Source: Sinomonas atrocyanea
GTDB taxonomy: Bacteria > Actinomycetota > Actinomycetes > Actinomycetales > Micrococcaceae
Assembly: GCF_030812675.1 (NCBI RefSeq)
Contig: NZ_JAUSTE010000003.1
Span: 62,001 to 126,000 of the forward strand
DNA: 64,000 nt
Direction: 5' to 3'
Shown here: piece after piece, positions 34,389 through 42,031 of the stretch
How the letters are laid out: each line of letters starts with the position of its first letter
How positions within the stretch are numbered: the stretch's first letter is position 1
The notes under the pieces: generated by a model
The model's database searches: none
What the model was told of the DNA's origin: nothing
What the model saw: the letters and a program-made list of their open reading frames with translations, nothing else
Made by a program: the position numbers and the translations under genes

Positions 34389-35357
34389 ATGGATTTCGGA
34401 CAGATTCTTCTCGAGGCGCTCGGCGAGCTCGTCAGCCCCACGACGGCGGCCTACGCCCTCGCCGCGCTCGGCCTCGCCGTGCACTTCGGCTACTCGGGGC
34501 TGCTCAACTTCGGCCAGGCCGGCTTCATCGCGGTCGGCGCCTACGCGTTCTCGATGAGCACGATCCACCTCGGCTTCCCGTTCTGGCTCGCCCTCATCGT
34601 GGCGGTCGTGGCCTCGGTCGTGTTCGCCCTCATCCTCGGCATCCCGACCCTGCGGCTGCGGGCGGACTACCTGGCGATCGTGACCATCGCCGCGGCGGAG
34701 ATCATCCGCTACATCGTCACGACCAACACCCTCACCGACGTCACCGGCTCGGCCAACGGCCTCGCCGGCTTCCGCCAGGACTTCCTGAGGCTCAACCCCT
34801 TCCCCCCGGGGAGCTACCTCGGCTACAGCAGCCCCGACTTCTTCTACCGGTTCTTCGGCTGGGGACTCGTCGTCATCTTCGGCGTGGGGGTCTGGCTGCT
34901 CATGCGCAGCCCCTGGGGCCGAGTCCTCAAGGGCATCCGCGAGGATGAGATGGCCGTGCGCTCGCTGGGCAAGAACGTCTACTCGTACAAGATGCAGGCG
35001 CTCGTGATCGGCGGCATCCTGGGCGCCCTCGCGGGGCTCGTGTTCACCCTTCCCCGCGACGTCGTGCAGCCGGCGAACTACGGCACCGAGTTCACGTTCT
35101 TCCTGTGGACCTGCCTCCTCCTCGGCGGCATGGCGACGGTGCTCGGGCCGATCGTGGGGGCCATGATCTTCTGGGTCGTGCTCTCCCTGACCCAGAATGT
35201 GCTCTTCGGGCTGATCCAGATCGGCGTCCTGCCGTTCCTCAGCCCCACGCAGGCAGGCCAGCTGCGCTACATCCTCGTGGGCGTCGCCCTCATGCTGCTG
35301 ATGATCTTCCGGCCGCAGGGCGTGTTCGGCAACAAGAAGGAGCTCGCATTCTCATGA
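34389..35357 (+). CDS. livM: LivM-type branched-chain amino acid ABC permease
   Basis: The 322-residue membrane protein pairs with LivH. The LivM signature LGLAVHFGYSGLLNFGQAGF (about residues 27-46) is clear, followed by LGIPTLRLRADYLAIVTIAAAE and the coupling region SPWGRVLKGIREDEMAVRSLG, which contacts the ATPase. The end LMLLMIFRPQGVFGNKKELA fits. ATG at 34389 has GGAGG upstream and is preferred to a GTG at 34362 inside livH. The stop codon overlaps the livG start as ATGA. Confidence 0.93.
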   Translation: MDFGQILLEALGELVSPTTAAYALAALGLAVHFGYSGLLNFGQAGFIAVGAYAFSMSTIHLGFPFWLALIVAVVASVVFALILGIPTLRLRADYLAIVTIAAAEIIRYIVTTNTLTDVTGSANGLAGFRQDFLRLNPFPPGSYLGYSSPDFFYRFFGWGLVVIFGVGVWLLMRSPWGRVLKGIREDEMAVRSLGKNVYSYKMQALVIGGILGALAGLVFTLPRDVVQPANYGTEFTFFLWTCLLLGGMATVLGPIVGAMIFWVVLSLTQNVLFGLIQIGVLPFLSPTQAGQLRYILVGVALMLLMIFRPQGVFGNKKELAFS

Positions 35358-36439
35358 GCGAGGCATACACCACCGCCGGCGGCGCCGTCGACTACATGAC
35401 GGACAGCCGCCCCATCAGCGAGGGGCCGGCAGCGCCCGGCTGCCGCAAGCGCGACCCGATCGTCGTCGCGGACAACGTGAGCCGGCGCTTCGGCGGCATC
35501 AATGCCGTGGACGTCGAGCACCTGGAGATCCCGCGGCACAAGATCACCGCGCTGATCGGGCCCAACGGCGCCGGCAAGACGACCCTGTTCAATCTCCTCA
35601 CGGGCTTCGACACGCCCCAGTCGGGGACGTGGCAGTTCGAGGGCCGCGACCTGGCCGGAATGGCCTCCTACAAGGTGGCCAGGCTCGGGATGGTGCGCAC
35701 CTTCCAGCTGACCAAAGTCATGGGCAAGCTGACCGTCATCGAGAACATGCGGCTCGGCGCCTCCGAGCAGCCCGGCGAGAAGCTCCGCAACGCCCTGTTC
35801 CGCGGGATCTGGGGCGGCCGCGAGAAGGACATCACGGCCAAGGCCGAGGAGCTGCTGGCCAAGTTCAAGCTCGACGCCAAGCGCGACGACTACGCCGCGT
35901 CCCTCTCCGGCGGCCAGCGCAAGCTCCTCGAGATGGCCCGGGCGCTCATGGTCAACCCCAAGCTCGTCATGCTCGACGAGCCGATGGCAGGCGTGAACCC
36001 CGCCCTGACCCAGAGCCTCCTCGACCACATCAAGAACCTCAAGGCCGAGGGCATGACCGTGCTGTTCGTCGAGCACGACATGCACATGGTCCGCCACATC
36101 GCCGACTGGGTCGTGGTCATGGCCGAGGGCAAGGTTGTGGCCGAGGGCCCGCCCGCCGACGTGATGAAGGACCAGGCTGTGATCGACGCCTATCTGGGCG
36201 CCCACCACGACGTGGACCTCGGCGCCGCGGGCGGCCTGAAGGAGCTCGAGCAGGAGCTGGCCGCGGACGAGGAATCGGTGGTCGGCACGGCCGACGCCGG
36301 GATCATCTCCGAGGAGTCCGTCCTCGCCGAGGCCGAGACGATCACCGTGACCCACCCGGGCAAGCACCGCGCCGCGCCCGGAGAGGCCGCCGATGCCGGC
36401 GACGCGGCCGTGGACACCGGCAAGGAGGAGCAGAAGTGA
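35354..36439 (+). CDS. livG: LivG-type ABC ATPase with acidic C-terminal extension
   Basis: The 361-residue ATPase is about 100 residues longer than typical LivG. Walker A GPNGAGKT is at residues 69-76, the signature LSGGQ near 185, Walker B LVMLDEPMAG near 206, and the H-loop in FVEHDMHMVRH. The LivG-specific GMVRTFQ Q-loop block is present. The N-terminus carries about 35 extra residues and, after DAYLGAHHD near residue 282, there is an acidic Ala/Glu-rich tail of about 80 residues with no recognised domain. The tail may bind a regulator. Start and stop codons overlap livM and livF. Confidence 0.93.
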   Translation: MSEAYTTAGGAVDYMTDSRPISEGPAAPGCRKRDPIVVADNVSRRFGGINAVDVEHLEIPRHKITALIGPNGAGKTTLFNLLTGFDTPQSGTWQFEGRDLAGMASYKVARLGMVRTFQLTKVMGKLTVIENMRLGASEQPGEKLRNALFRGIWGGREKDITAKAEELLAKFKLDAKRDDYAASLSGGQRKLLEMARALMVNPKLVMLDEPMAGVNPALTQSLLDHIKNLKAEGMTVLFVEHDMHMVRHIADWVVVMAEGKVVAEGPPADVMKDQAVIDAYLGAHHDVDLGAAGGLKELEQELAADEESVVGTADAGIISEESVLAEAETITVTHPGKHRAAPGEAADAGDAAVDTGKEEQK

Positions 36440-37326
36440 GCGAGCACACCGCACCCGCGGCACCCCCGGCGCCGGACGGCGAGGCCGTCGTGACCGTCAC
36501 GAAGCTCGTGGCCGGTTACCTGCCCGGGGTCAACATCCTCAACGGCTGCAGCATCGAGGCGCGCAAGGGCGAGCTGATCGGGATCATCGGCCCGAACGGG
36601 GCCGGGAAGTCCACGCTGCTGAAGGCCATGTTCGGCCTGGTCAAGGTCCATTCCGGCTCCGTCGTGGTGCGCGGGCAGGACCTGACCGGGCTCAAGGCGA
36701 ACAAGCTCGTGACCCGTGGCCTCGGGTTCGTGCCGCAGAACAACAACGTCTTCACGACGCTCACGATCGAGGAGAACATGCAGATGGGCATGTTCCAGCG
36801 GCCCAAGGCATTCAAGGAGCGCTGGGACTTCGTGACGGAGCTGTTCCCCGAGCTCGGCAAGCGCCGGGCGCAGCGGGCCGGCTCGCTCTCGGGCGGCGAG
36901 CGGCAGATGGTGGCCATGGGCCGGGCCCTCATGATGGACCCCGCGGTGCTCCTCCTCGACGAGCCCTCGGCCGGCCTCTCCCCCGTCAAGCAGGACGAGA
37001 CCTTCCTGCGGGTGCACGAGATCAACCGCGCCGGCGTCTCCGTCATCATGGTCGAGCAGAACGCCCGTCGCTGCCTGCAGATCTGCGACCGCGGCTACGT
37101 CCTCGACCAGGGCCGCGACGCCTACACCGGGACCGGCCGGGAGCTGCTCAAGGACCCGAAGGTCATCCAGCTCTACCTCGGCACCCTCGCCGACACGGTC
37201 GAGGGCCAGCCAGCCGAGGGCCAGCCGGCCGCGAGCCAGGCCGCCGAGGGCCACACGGTCGAGGGCCAGGCCGCCCAGGGCCACGAGGGCGGCGGCCCGG
37301 GGAAGGCCGCCGGCCAGGCGGACTAG
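36436..37326 (+). CDS. livF: LivF-type ABC ATPase with repeat-rich C-terminal tail
   Basis: The 296-residue ATPase has Walker A GPNGAGKS, the LivF blocks GLGFVPQNNNVFTTLTIEEN and LSGGERQMVAMGRALM, and Walker B VLLLDEPSAGLSP. It completes the LivHMGF importer. After about residue 255 the protein carries a tail of degenerate EGQ/AEG repeats (EGQPAEGQPAASQAAEGHT type) rich in Gly, Ala and Gln, which looks disordered and is not part of LivF. The underlying DNA is a GAGGGCCAG repeat that could change length by slippage. GTG at 36436 overlaps the livG stop. Confidence 0.92.
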   Translation: MSEHTAPAAPPAPDGEAVVTVTKLVAGYLPGVNILNGCSIEARKGELIGIIGPNGAGKSTLLKAMFGLVKVHSGSVVVRGQDLTGLKANKLVTRGLGFVPQNNNVFTTLTIEENMQMGMFQRPKAFKERWDFVTELFPELGKRRAQRAGSLSGGERQMVAMGRALMMDPAVLLLDEPSAGLSPVKQDETFLRVHEINRAGVSVIMVEQNARRCLQICDRGYVLDQGRDAYTGTGRELLKDPKVIQLYLGTLADTVEGQPAEGQPAASQAAEGHTVEGQAAQGHEGGGPGKAAGQAD

Positions 37327-37333
37327 CCTCTCC

Positions 37334-37384
37334 CAGACGACGGCGCCGCCCCACCCTCCTCGGGTGGGGCGGCGCCGTCGTCTG
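37334..37384. terminator. 23-bp perfect stem hairpin between convergent livF and the binding-protein gene
   Basis: Bases 37334-37356 are perfectly complementary to 37362-37384 around a 5-nt loop, the longest perfect stem in the window. It starts 7 bp after livF. The stem shares ACGACGGCGCCG with the greA hairpin. There is no T-tract. Confidence 0.8.
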
Positions 37385-37486
37385 CGCGCCGCCAGGAGCG
37401 CCGGCCCTTCCGCCCCTGGACGTGCCGGGGCCCCGGCCCCCTCGCGGGGACCGGGGCCCTGAGCCGGGCTTCCCAGCGGGCTGGGG

Positions 37487-38857
37487 TCAGCTCAGCTTGC
37501 CGAACTCCTCGCGGACCGGCTGCGGCTTGTTGTTGTCGTCGAACTGGTAGATGCCGATGTAGGCCTCCTGCGGGTCGCCGTTCTTGGCGAAGGAGACCGG
37601 GCCGGACTTGCCGTCGTAGTCGATGTCCTTGCCCTGGCGCAGGAGCGTGACGCAGGTGGCGAAGTCGTAGCACTTCTCGCCGCCCTCGGAGACATCCTGC
37701 AGGTGCGCTGCGATGTCCGTGCCCTTGGTGCTCTTGGCTTCCTCGGCCGCGAGCGCGATCAGGTTCACGGCATCCCAGGACTCACCGGCGTAGTTGTAGT
37801 CCTTCAGGCCCGAATCCACCGTGGCGAGCTGCTTCTTGAAGTCGTCCTTCGCGAACGTCCCGGGGGTCGTGCCCTGGGCGCCCTTGAGCGTGCCCGGCTT
37901 GAGGTCCTTGCTGTAGTCCGAGGTGTTGCCGTCGACGAAGAACAGCTGCGTCGGCTTGACGCCCTTGGCGGTCAGCAGCGGGATGATCTGCTTTGCCTGG
38001 TCGAAGGAGATGACCGCGATCGCGTCCGGCTTGGCCGCCACGACCTTGTCCACCTGCGAGCTGAACTGCGAGTCGCCCTCGTTGAACAGCTCCTGGTCGA
38101 CGACCTTGCCGCCGGCGCCCTCGAACGCCTTCTGCACGTTGTCGCGCAGGCCAGTGCCGTAGGCGTCGTTGAGGACGATCATGCCGAGCGTCTGGGCGCC
38201 GCACGAGGCCATGTAGTTGCCGAGCACCCGGCCCTGGAGGACGTCGGACGGGGCGGTGCGCCAGTAGAGCCCCTTCGCGTTCCAGGTGCTGAAGTCCGGC
38301 GACGTGTTCGCCGGGGAGAACATCACGGTGCCGGCGCCGGTGATCTGGTTGATGACCGTCTTGGAGACGCCCGAGGACGCCGCGCCGATGATCGCGGACA
38401 CGCCCTGCCCGAGGAGGTTCGTCACCGACTGGGTCGCGATGTCCGTCGTCGTGTCGCCGGAGTCGCGGTGCGTGATCTCGACCTTCTGGCCGAGGACGCC
38501 GCCGGCGTCGTTGATCTGCTTCACGGCCAGGTTCACGCCGGCGATCTCGGGCGGGCCGAGGAACGCGAGCGCACCCGTCTGCGGGAGGAGCGAGCCGAGC
38601 TTGAGCGGGGTCGGCGACGTGGTCGAGGACTTCGGCACATCCCCGGGGGCGACCGTGGCCGCGGCCGAGGCGCTGCCGGCACCGGCCGACGAGCTCGGGG
38701 CGGGGCAGGAAATCGTGCCGGAGGCGGCGGCGCTGCTCGAGCTGGAGCTGGACGGCGTGCCCGAGGAACCGCTGCACGCGGTCGCCAGGATGGCGACCCC
38801 GATGCCGAGTGCAGCCAGCTTCGCCGCCCGGGGCGCAGCCTGGTGACGTTGAATCAT
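37487..38857 (-). CDS. branched-chain amino acid ABC transporter substrate-binding lipoprotein
   Basis: The 456-residue protein has a lipoprotein signal peptide ending in the lipobox LATAC (about residues 24-28), a Ser/Ala-rich linker, and a type I periplasmic-binding fold of the Leu/Ile/Val family: LGSLLPQTGALAFLGPPEIA, VKQINDAGGVLGQKVEI, SAIIGAASSGVSKTVINQI and VMFSPANTSPDF. It would be anchored outside the membrane and deliver ligand to LivHMGF, whose genes converge on it. It is transcribed separately. ATG at 38857 is chosen because of the GGAGGAG just upstream. Exact ligand is not certain from sequence. Confidence 0.92.
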   Translation of the reverse strand: MIQRHQAAPRAAKLAALGIGVAILATACSGSSGTPSSSSSSSAAASGTISCPAPSSSAGAGSASAAATVAPGDVPKSSTTSPTPLKLGSLLPQTGALAFLGPPEIAGVNLAVKQINDAGGVLGQKVEITHRDSGDTTTDIATQSVTNLLGQGVSAIIGAASSGVSKTVINQITGAGTVMFSPANTSPDFSTWNAKGLYWRTAPSDVLQGRVLGNYMASCGAQTLGMIVLNDAYGTGLRDNVQKAFEGAGGKVVDQELFNEGDSQFSSQVDKVVAAKPDAIAVISFDQAKQIIPLLTAKGVKPTQLFFVDGNTSDYSKDLKPGTLKGAQGTTPGTFAKDDFKKQLATVDSGLKDYNYAGESWDAVNLIALAAEEAKSTKGTDIAAHLQDVSEGGEKCYDFATCVTLLRQGKDIDYDGKSGPVSFAKNGDPQEAYIGIYQFDDNNKPQPVREEFGKLS

Positions 38858-38891
38858 GCGTAATCTCCTCCATCGAAGGGCGCGGAAAGCC

Positions 38892-38956
38892 CCTGATGCG
38901 AACAATCAGGTGTTCCTGATTAGAAGACAGGCTAATTCAACGGTTAACGACGGTTA
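38892..38956. promoter_or_regulatory. operator-like repeats upstream of the binding-protein gene
   Basis: AATCAGG (38904-38910) and CCTGATT (38915-38921) form a perfect inverted repeat with a 4-bp centre, and a third half-site CCTGAT is at 38892-38897. Further upstream ACGGTTA is repeated at 38940-38946 and 38950-38956, 10 bp apart. The cluster is AT-rich for this DNA and lies 35-99 bp before the start, so it probably carries the promoter and a regulator site, for example for an Lrp-type protein. Confidence 0.5.
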
Positions 38957-39007
38957 CAGTGATTGAGGTCACAGCCTTGTAACGCCTGCGCAGGTCTGCT
39001 CCAGACA

Positions 39008-39084
39008 TGGTGCCCCAGCAGGGACTCGAACCCTGACTGAGCGGATTTTAAGTCCGCTGCCTCTGCCGATTGGGCTACTGGGGC
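39008..39084 (-). tRNA. tRNA-Leu (anticodon UAA), short type I form, CCA encoded
   Basis: On the minus strand a complete cloverleaf of 74 nt plus an encoded CCA can be drawn: acceptor GCCCCAG/CTGGGGC, anticodon stem GCGGA/TCCGC with loop CTTAAAA (anticodon UAA), T arm CAGGG-TTCGAGT-CCCTG and discriminator A73. The D stem is GCCC/AGGC with one C-A mismatch. The variable loop is only 5 nt (TCAGT), whereas bacterial tRNA-Leu normally has a long variable arm. The anticodon predicts leucine at UUA codons, which are very rare at this GC content. The gene is downstream of ndh and beyond its hairpin. Confidence 0.9.
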
Positions 39085-39140
39085 GCGCACCCAGCCTACT
39101 GGCTCGCCCGCGTGCCGCGCCGCGGGTGCCTGCCGGGAGC

Positions 39141-39182
39141 ACGACGGCGGCCGCCTCCTGCGCGGGAGGCGGCCGCCGTCGT
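39141..39182. terminator. 18-bp perfect stem hairpin between ndh and the tRNA gene
   Basis: Bases 39141-39158 are perfectly complementary to 39165-39182 around the 6-nt loop TGCGCG. It lies 29 bp after the ndh stop and separates ndh from the tRNA downstream on the same strand. The stem begins ACGACGGCGGCCG, close to the greA and livF hairpins. Confidence 0.75.
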
Positions 39183-39210
39183 CGTGGTCGGCGCGGGGCC
39201 GGCGGTGGGA

Positions 39211-40650
39211 CTACTTGGCCCCGGCCGGAACCTTCTCGCCGGCGTCCTGGGCCTTCGGCGCCGGGGCGGCAGCGGGCTTCGGGGCGGGCCGGGCGGCGCT
39301 CTCGAACGCGGCGCGCGGGTTCTCGAGGCCCTGGAGCGGGGTCGTGTCGCGGCCTGCGAACAGCGAGGAGAACCAGTCGAGGAGCACGCGGAACTTGCGC
39401 TCCGCGGTGGGGATCGCGAGGCCGTGGTAGCCGCGGTGGGCAAGCCACGCGAGCGGGCCCTTGAGCCCGATCCGGCCGAACAGGTTGATGTTCGCGACGC
39501 CCTTCCAAGGGCCGAAGCCTGCCACGGCGCCGAGGTTCTTGTGCTTGTAGTCCGTCAGCGGCTTGTCCCAGCGGTTGGCCCACAGGTTGTTCGCGAGGAC
39601 CTTGGCCTGCCGCAGGGCGTGCTGGGCGTTGGGCACGCAGGTGCCGTCCGGGAGGCCCTTGCCGGTCAGGTCGGGCACGGCGGCGATGTCGCCGGCGGCC
39701 CAGGCGTTCTCGATGATGCCCTCGTCGCCGGCGATGCGCAGGTCCGGGAGGACGCGGACGCGGCCGCGCGGCTCGAGCGGGAAGCCCGTGGCGCGGACCA
39801 TCGGGTTGGCCTGCACGCCGGCGGTCCAGACGAGGGTGTCCGCCTCGAACTCGTCCGCCGGGGTCTTGTCCGGCATGTTGATGAGCTTGAGGGAGCCCTC
39901 GGCGTTGGCGAGGGAGGTGTTCAGGAGCACCTCGATGCCGCGGCTCTTCAGGTGGCCCACGACCCACTCGGCCTGCTCGGCGGTGACCTCGGGCATGATG
40001 CGGCCCATGGCCTCGACGAGCACGAAGCGCACCTCGTCCTGGCTGAGGCGCCCGTTGTTGCGGACGGCCTCGCGGGCGAGGTCCTCCATCTCGGCGATCG
40101 TCTCGATGCCGGCAAACCCGCCGCCCACGACCACGAAGGTCAGGGCGCGCCGGCGCTCGGCGGGGTCCGTGGCGGTCGAGGCGAACTCGATGCGCTCGAT
40201 GACCTGGTTGCGGAGGGCGATGGCCTCCTCGATAGTCTTGTTGCCGATGCCGGCCTCGGCGAGGCCCGGGATGGGGAACGTCCGCGTGATGGCGCCGGCG
40301 CCGAGGACCACGTCGACGTAGGGGACCTCGACCGTGCCCTGGTCGCCCGGGAGCTCCACGACGGCCGTGCGGGCCTCGTGGTCGATGCTCGTGACCGAGC
40401 CCTGGATGACCTCGCTGTCCTTGAGGTGCTCTCGCAGGGAGACGACGGCGTGGCGGGCCTCGATGTTGCCGCCGGCGACCTCGGGCAGGAACGGCTGGTA
40501 CGTCATGTACGGGTTCGGGTCGACGACCGTGACGATGCCGCCGGCCGAGGCGATCTTCTTCTGGAGGTTCAGGGCCACGTAGAGGCCGACGTAGCCGCCG
40601 CCGACGACGAGGACGCGGGGGCGATCGACAAGCTGCAGGGAGGAAGGCAT
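39211..40650 (-). CDS. ndh: type II NADH dehydrogenase (NAD(P)/FAD-dependent oxidoreductase)
   Basis: The 479-residue flavoprotein has the FAD motif RVLVVGGGYVGLYVALNLQ (about residues 12-30) and the NAD motif FVVVGGGFAGIETIAEM (about 171-187), the two Rossmann sites of NDH-2. The block NPYMTYQPFLPEVAGGNIEA and the late AWAAGDIAAVPDLTG (FAD ribityl contact) fit. NDH-2 passes electrons from NADH to menaquinone at the membrane without pumping protons. The C-terminus has amphipathic stretches for membrane binding and ends in an Ala/Pro/Lys tail. The start is leaderless-type (TACGCT 6 nt upstream). It would work alongside sdhCDAB. Confidence 0.92.
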   Translation of the reverse strand: MPSSLQLVDRPRVLVVGGGYVGLYVALNLQKKIASAGGIVTVVDPNPYMTYQPFLPEVAGGNIEARHAVVSLREHLKDSEVIQGSVTSIDHEARTAVVELPGDQGTVEVPYVDVVLGAGAITRTFPIPGLAEAGIGNKTIEEAIALRNQVIERIEFASTATDPAERRRALTFVVVGGGFAGIETIAEMEDLAREAVRNNGRLSQDEVRFVLVEAMGRIMPEVTAEQAEWVVGHLKSRGIEVLLNTSLANAEGSLKLINMPDKTPADEFEADTLVWTAGVQANPMVRATGFPLEPRGRVRVLPDLRIAGDEGIIENAWAAGDIAAVPDLTGKGLPDGTCVPNAQHALRQAKVLANNLWANRWDKPLTDYKHKNLGAVAGFGPWKGVANINLFGRIGLKGPLAWLAHRGYHGLAIPTAERKFRVLLDWFSSLFAGRDTTPLQGLENPRAAFESAARPAPKPAAAPAPKAQDAGEKVPAGAK

Positions 40651-40656
40651 GGATCA

Positions 40657-40662
40657 AGCGTA
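40657..40662 (-). promoter_or_regulatory. -10 box (TACGCT) for leaderless ndh
   Basis: On the minus strand TACGCT ends 6 nt before the ATG at 40650. Confidence 0.5.
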
Positions 40663-40684
40663 GCGCAGTTTGTGAAAATATTCA

Positions 40685-42031
40685 CTAGCTCTCGGGGTGC
40701 GACTCCTCGGCTGACATCGGGGCCGCGGCGCCGGGCGGGAGGGCCTGGCCGTCGGCCCGCAGCCGGCCCGCGCGGCGCCAGAGGTGGAGGCTGCCGCCGG
40801 CGGCGACGCCGAGCACGAGGACCGCCGAGAGGACCACCGTCAGGGCGGGCCACGGGCTCTCGACGGTGTCGGGGCGGGGCGTGGGCACGGGCGGCTCAGC
40901 CACGGCCTTGGCCGGGGCCGTGGGGGCGGCCGTCTCGTTCGGGGCGGCGGGGGCGGTGCCGGCTCCCTTGCGGTGGACCCTGATCCAGTCGGCGATCGAG
41001 CCGAGGGGGTTGACGGCGGTGACCGGCACGTCCGCCTTCAGCGCCGCCTCGGCGTCGAGGATCCCTCGGCCGTAGATCGGGTCCGGCCCGGGTGCGCCGG
41101 CGTCCTTCGCGGTCGAGACGATCCTGTTGATGACCTGGGCCGCGCTCATATCCGGCCACTTCGAGCGGATGAGCGCTGCCACCCCCGCGACGACCGGCGC
41201 AGCCCCGGAGGTGCCGGCCCACTCCGCGTACTGGCCCCCGGGCAGTCCACCGGCGAGTTCCTCCGCCGGCGCGGCCACGCCGATGCTGATGCCCTGGGAC
41301 GAGGAGTCGACGCTGGCCTTCCGCTGGCGGTCGAGGCCCGCGACGGTCAGGACGCCTGGGATGGTGGCGGGGGCGCCGACCTGGATGTTGCCGCCCACGC
41401 GGTTCCCGGCAGCAGCGACGATCACCACGTCGTGCTGTTCAGCGTAGAGGAACGCCGAGTCCCAGCTCTCGGGCCAGACGGGCGAGGAGCTGCCGAGGGA
41501 GATGTTGATGACCTTGGCGCCCTGGTCCACGGCCCAGCGCACGGCGTCCGGGATCTGCGCCTGGTCGGAGATGCCGGCCGGGTTTGGCGAGCCGAGCCAG
41601 GTCGAGGCCGAGAGGAGCTGTGCCTCGGGGGCCACGCCCACGATCCCGTCCGGGCCCACACCGTCCTTGCCCGGGTCCTGGCCGTGGCCGCGGCCGGCAA
41701 GCATCGTGGCCACGAGCGTGCCGTGCTCGGGCTTCGCGCCGATCGGCTTCTGCCCGTCAGGTGAGCCCGCGCCGGAGGAGTCGTGGCCGCCCACGACCGC
41801 GCCGTGCAGGTCCGGATGGGTGCCGTCGATGCCGCTGTCGATCACGGCCACCTTCACGCCGGCTCCCTTGGAGACCTCCCAGGCCTTCTCGATCCCATAT
41901 TCGCCGAGCCAGTACTCGCGGTCCCGGATGCTGTCCGCCCGGGCAGCGGGCGCCGACGGCAGGAGGCCGAGGAGGGCCGCGGTCAGGGCGGTGAGGAGGG
42001 AGAGGGTCAGTGCGGTGGCGCGTCGGATCAC
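40685..42031 (-). CDS. membrane-anchored S8 (subtilisin/mycosin-like) serine protease
   Basis: The 448-residue protein has a signal peptide (LTLSLLTALTAALLGLLPSAPAARA), a subtilase domain and a C-terminal membrane anchor (WPALTVVLSAVLVLGVAAGG) followed by a short basic tail. The triad is Asp in VAVIDSGIDGTHPDL, His in EHGTLVATMLAG and Ser in WAGTSGAAPVVAGVAAL. The plan is that of mycosins of type VII secretion, but no ESX genes are in the window. It is the last gene of the eno-ftsB-DUF501-ppx run: its GTG overlaps the ppx stop. A general surface protease role is the alternative. Confidence 0.9.
   Translation of the reverse strand: MIRRATALTLSLLTALTAALLGLLPSAPAARADSIRDREYWLGEYGIEKAWEVSKGAGVKVAVIDSGIDGTHPDLHGAVVGGHDSSGAGSPDGQKPIGAKPEHGTLVATMLAGRGHGQDPGKDGVGPDGIVGVAPEAQLLSASTWLGSPNPAGISDQAQIPDAVRWAVDQGAKVINISLGSSSPVWPESWDSAFLYAEQHDVVIVAAAGNRVGGNIQVGAPATIPGVLTVAGLDRQRKASVDSSSQGISIGVAAPAEELAGGLPGGQYAEWAGTSGAAPVVAGVAALIRSKWPDMSAAQVINRIVSTAKDAGAPGPDPIYGRGILDAEAALKADVPVTAVNPLGSIADWIRVHRKGAGTAPAAPNETAAPTAPAKAVAEPPVPTPRPDTVESPWPALTVVLSAVLVLGVAAGGSLHLWRRAGRLRADGQALPPGAAAPMSAEESHPES

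Noticed and set aside
32948-34441. Minus-strand open frame of 497 codons opposite livH
   Set aside because: It is a high-GC antisense shadow of livH, with Glu/Arg/Gly-rich composition and no recognisable domain. Similar long antisense frames lie opposite ilvA, fumC, sdhA, the NodB-GT2 gene and the BmpA operon.
37201-37300. Possible CRISPR or minisatellite in the GAGGGCCAG repeats at the end of livF
   Set aside because: The units are short, imperfect and in frame, with no spacers. They encode a low-complexity tail.
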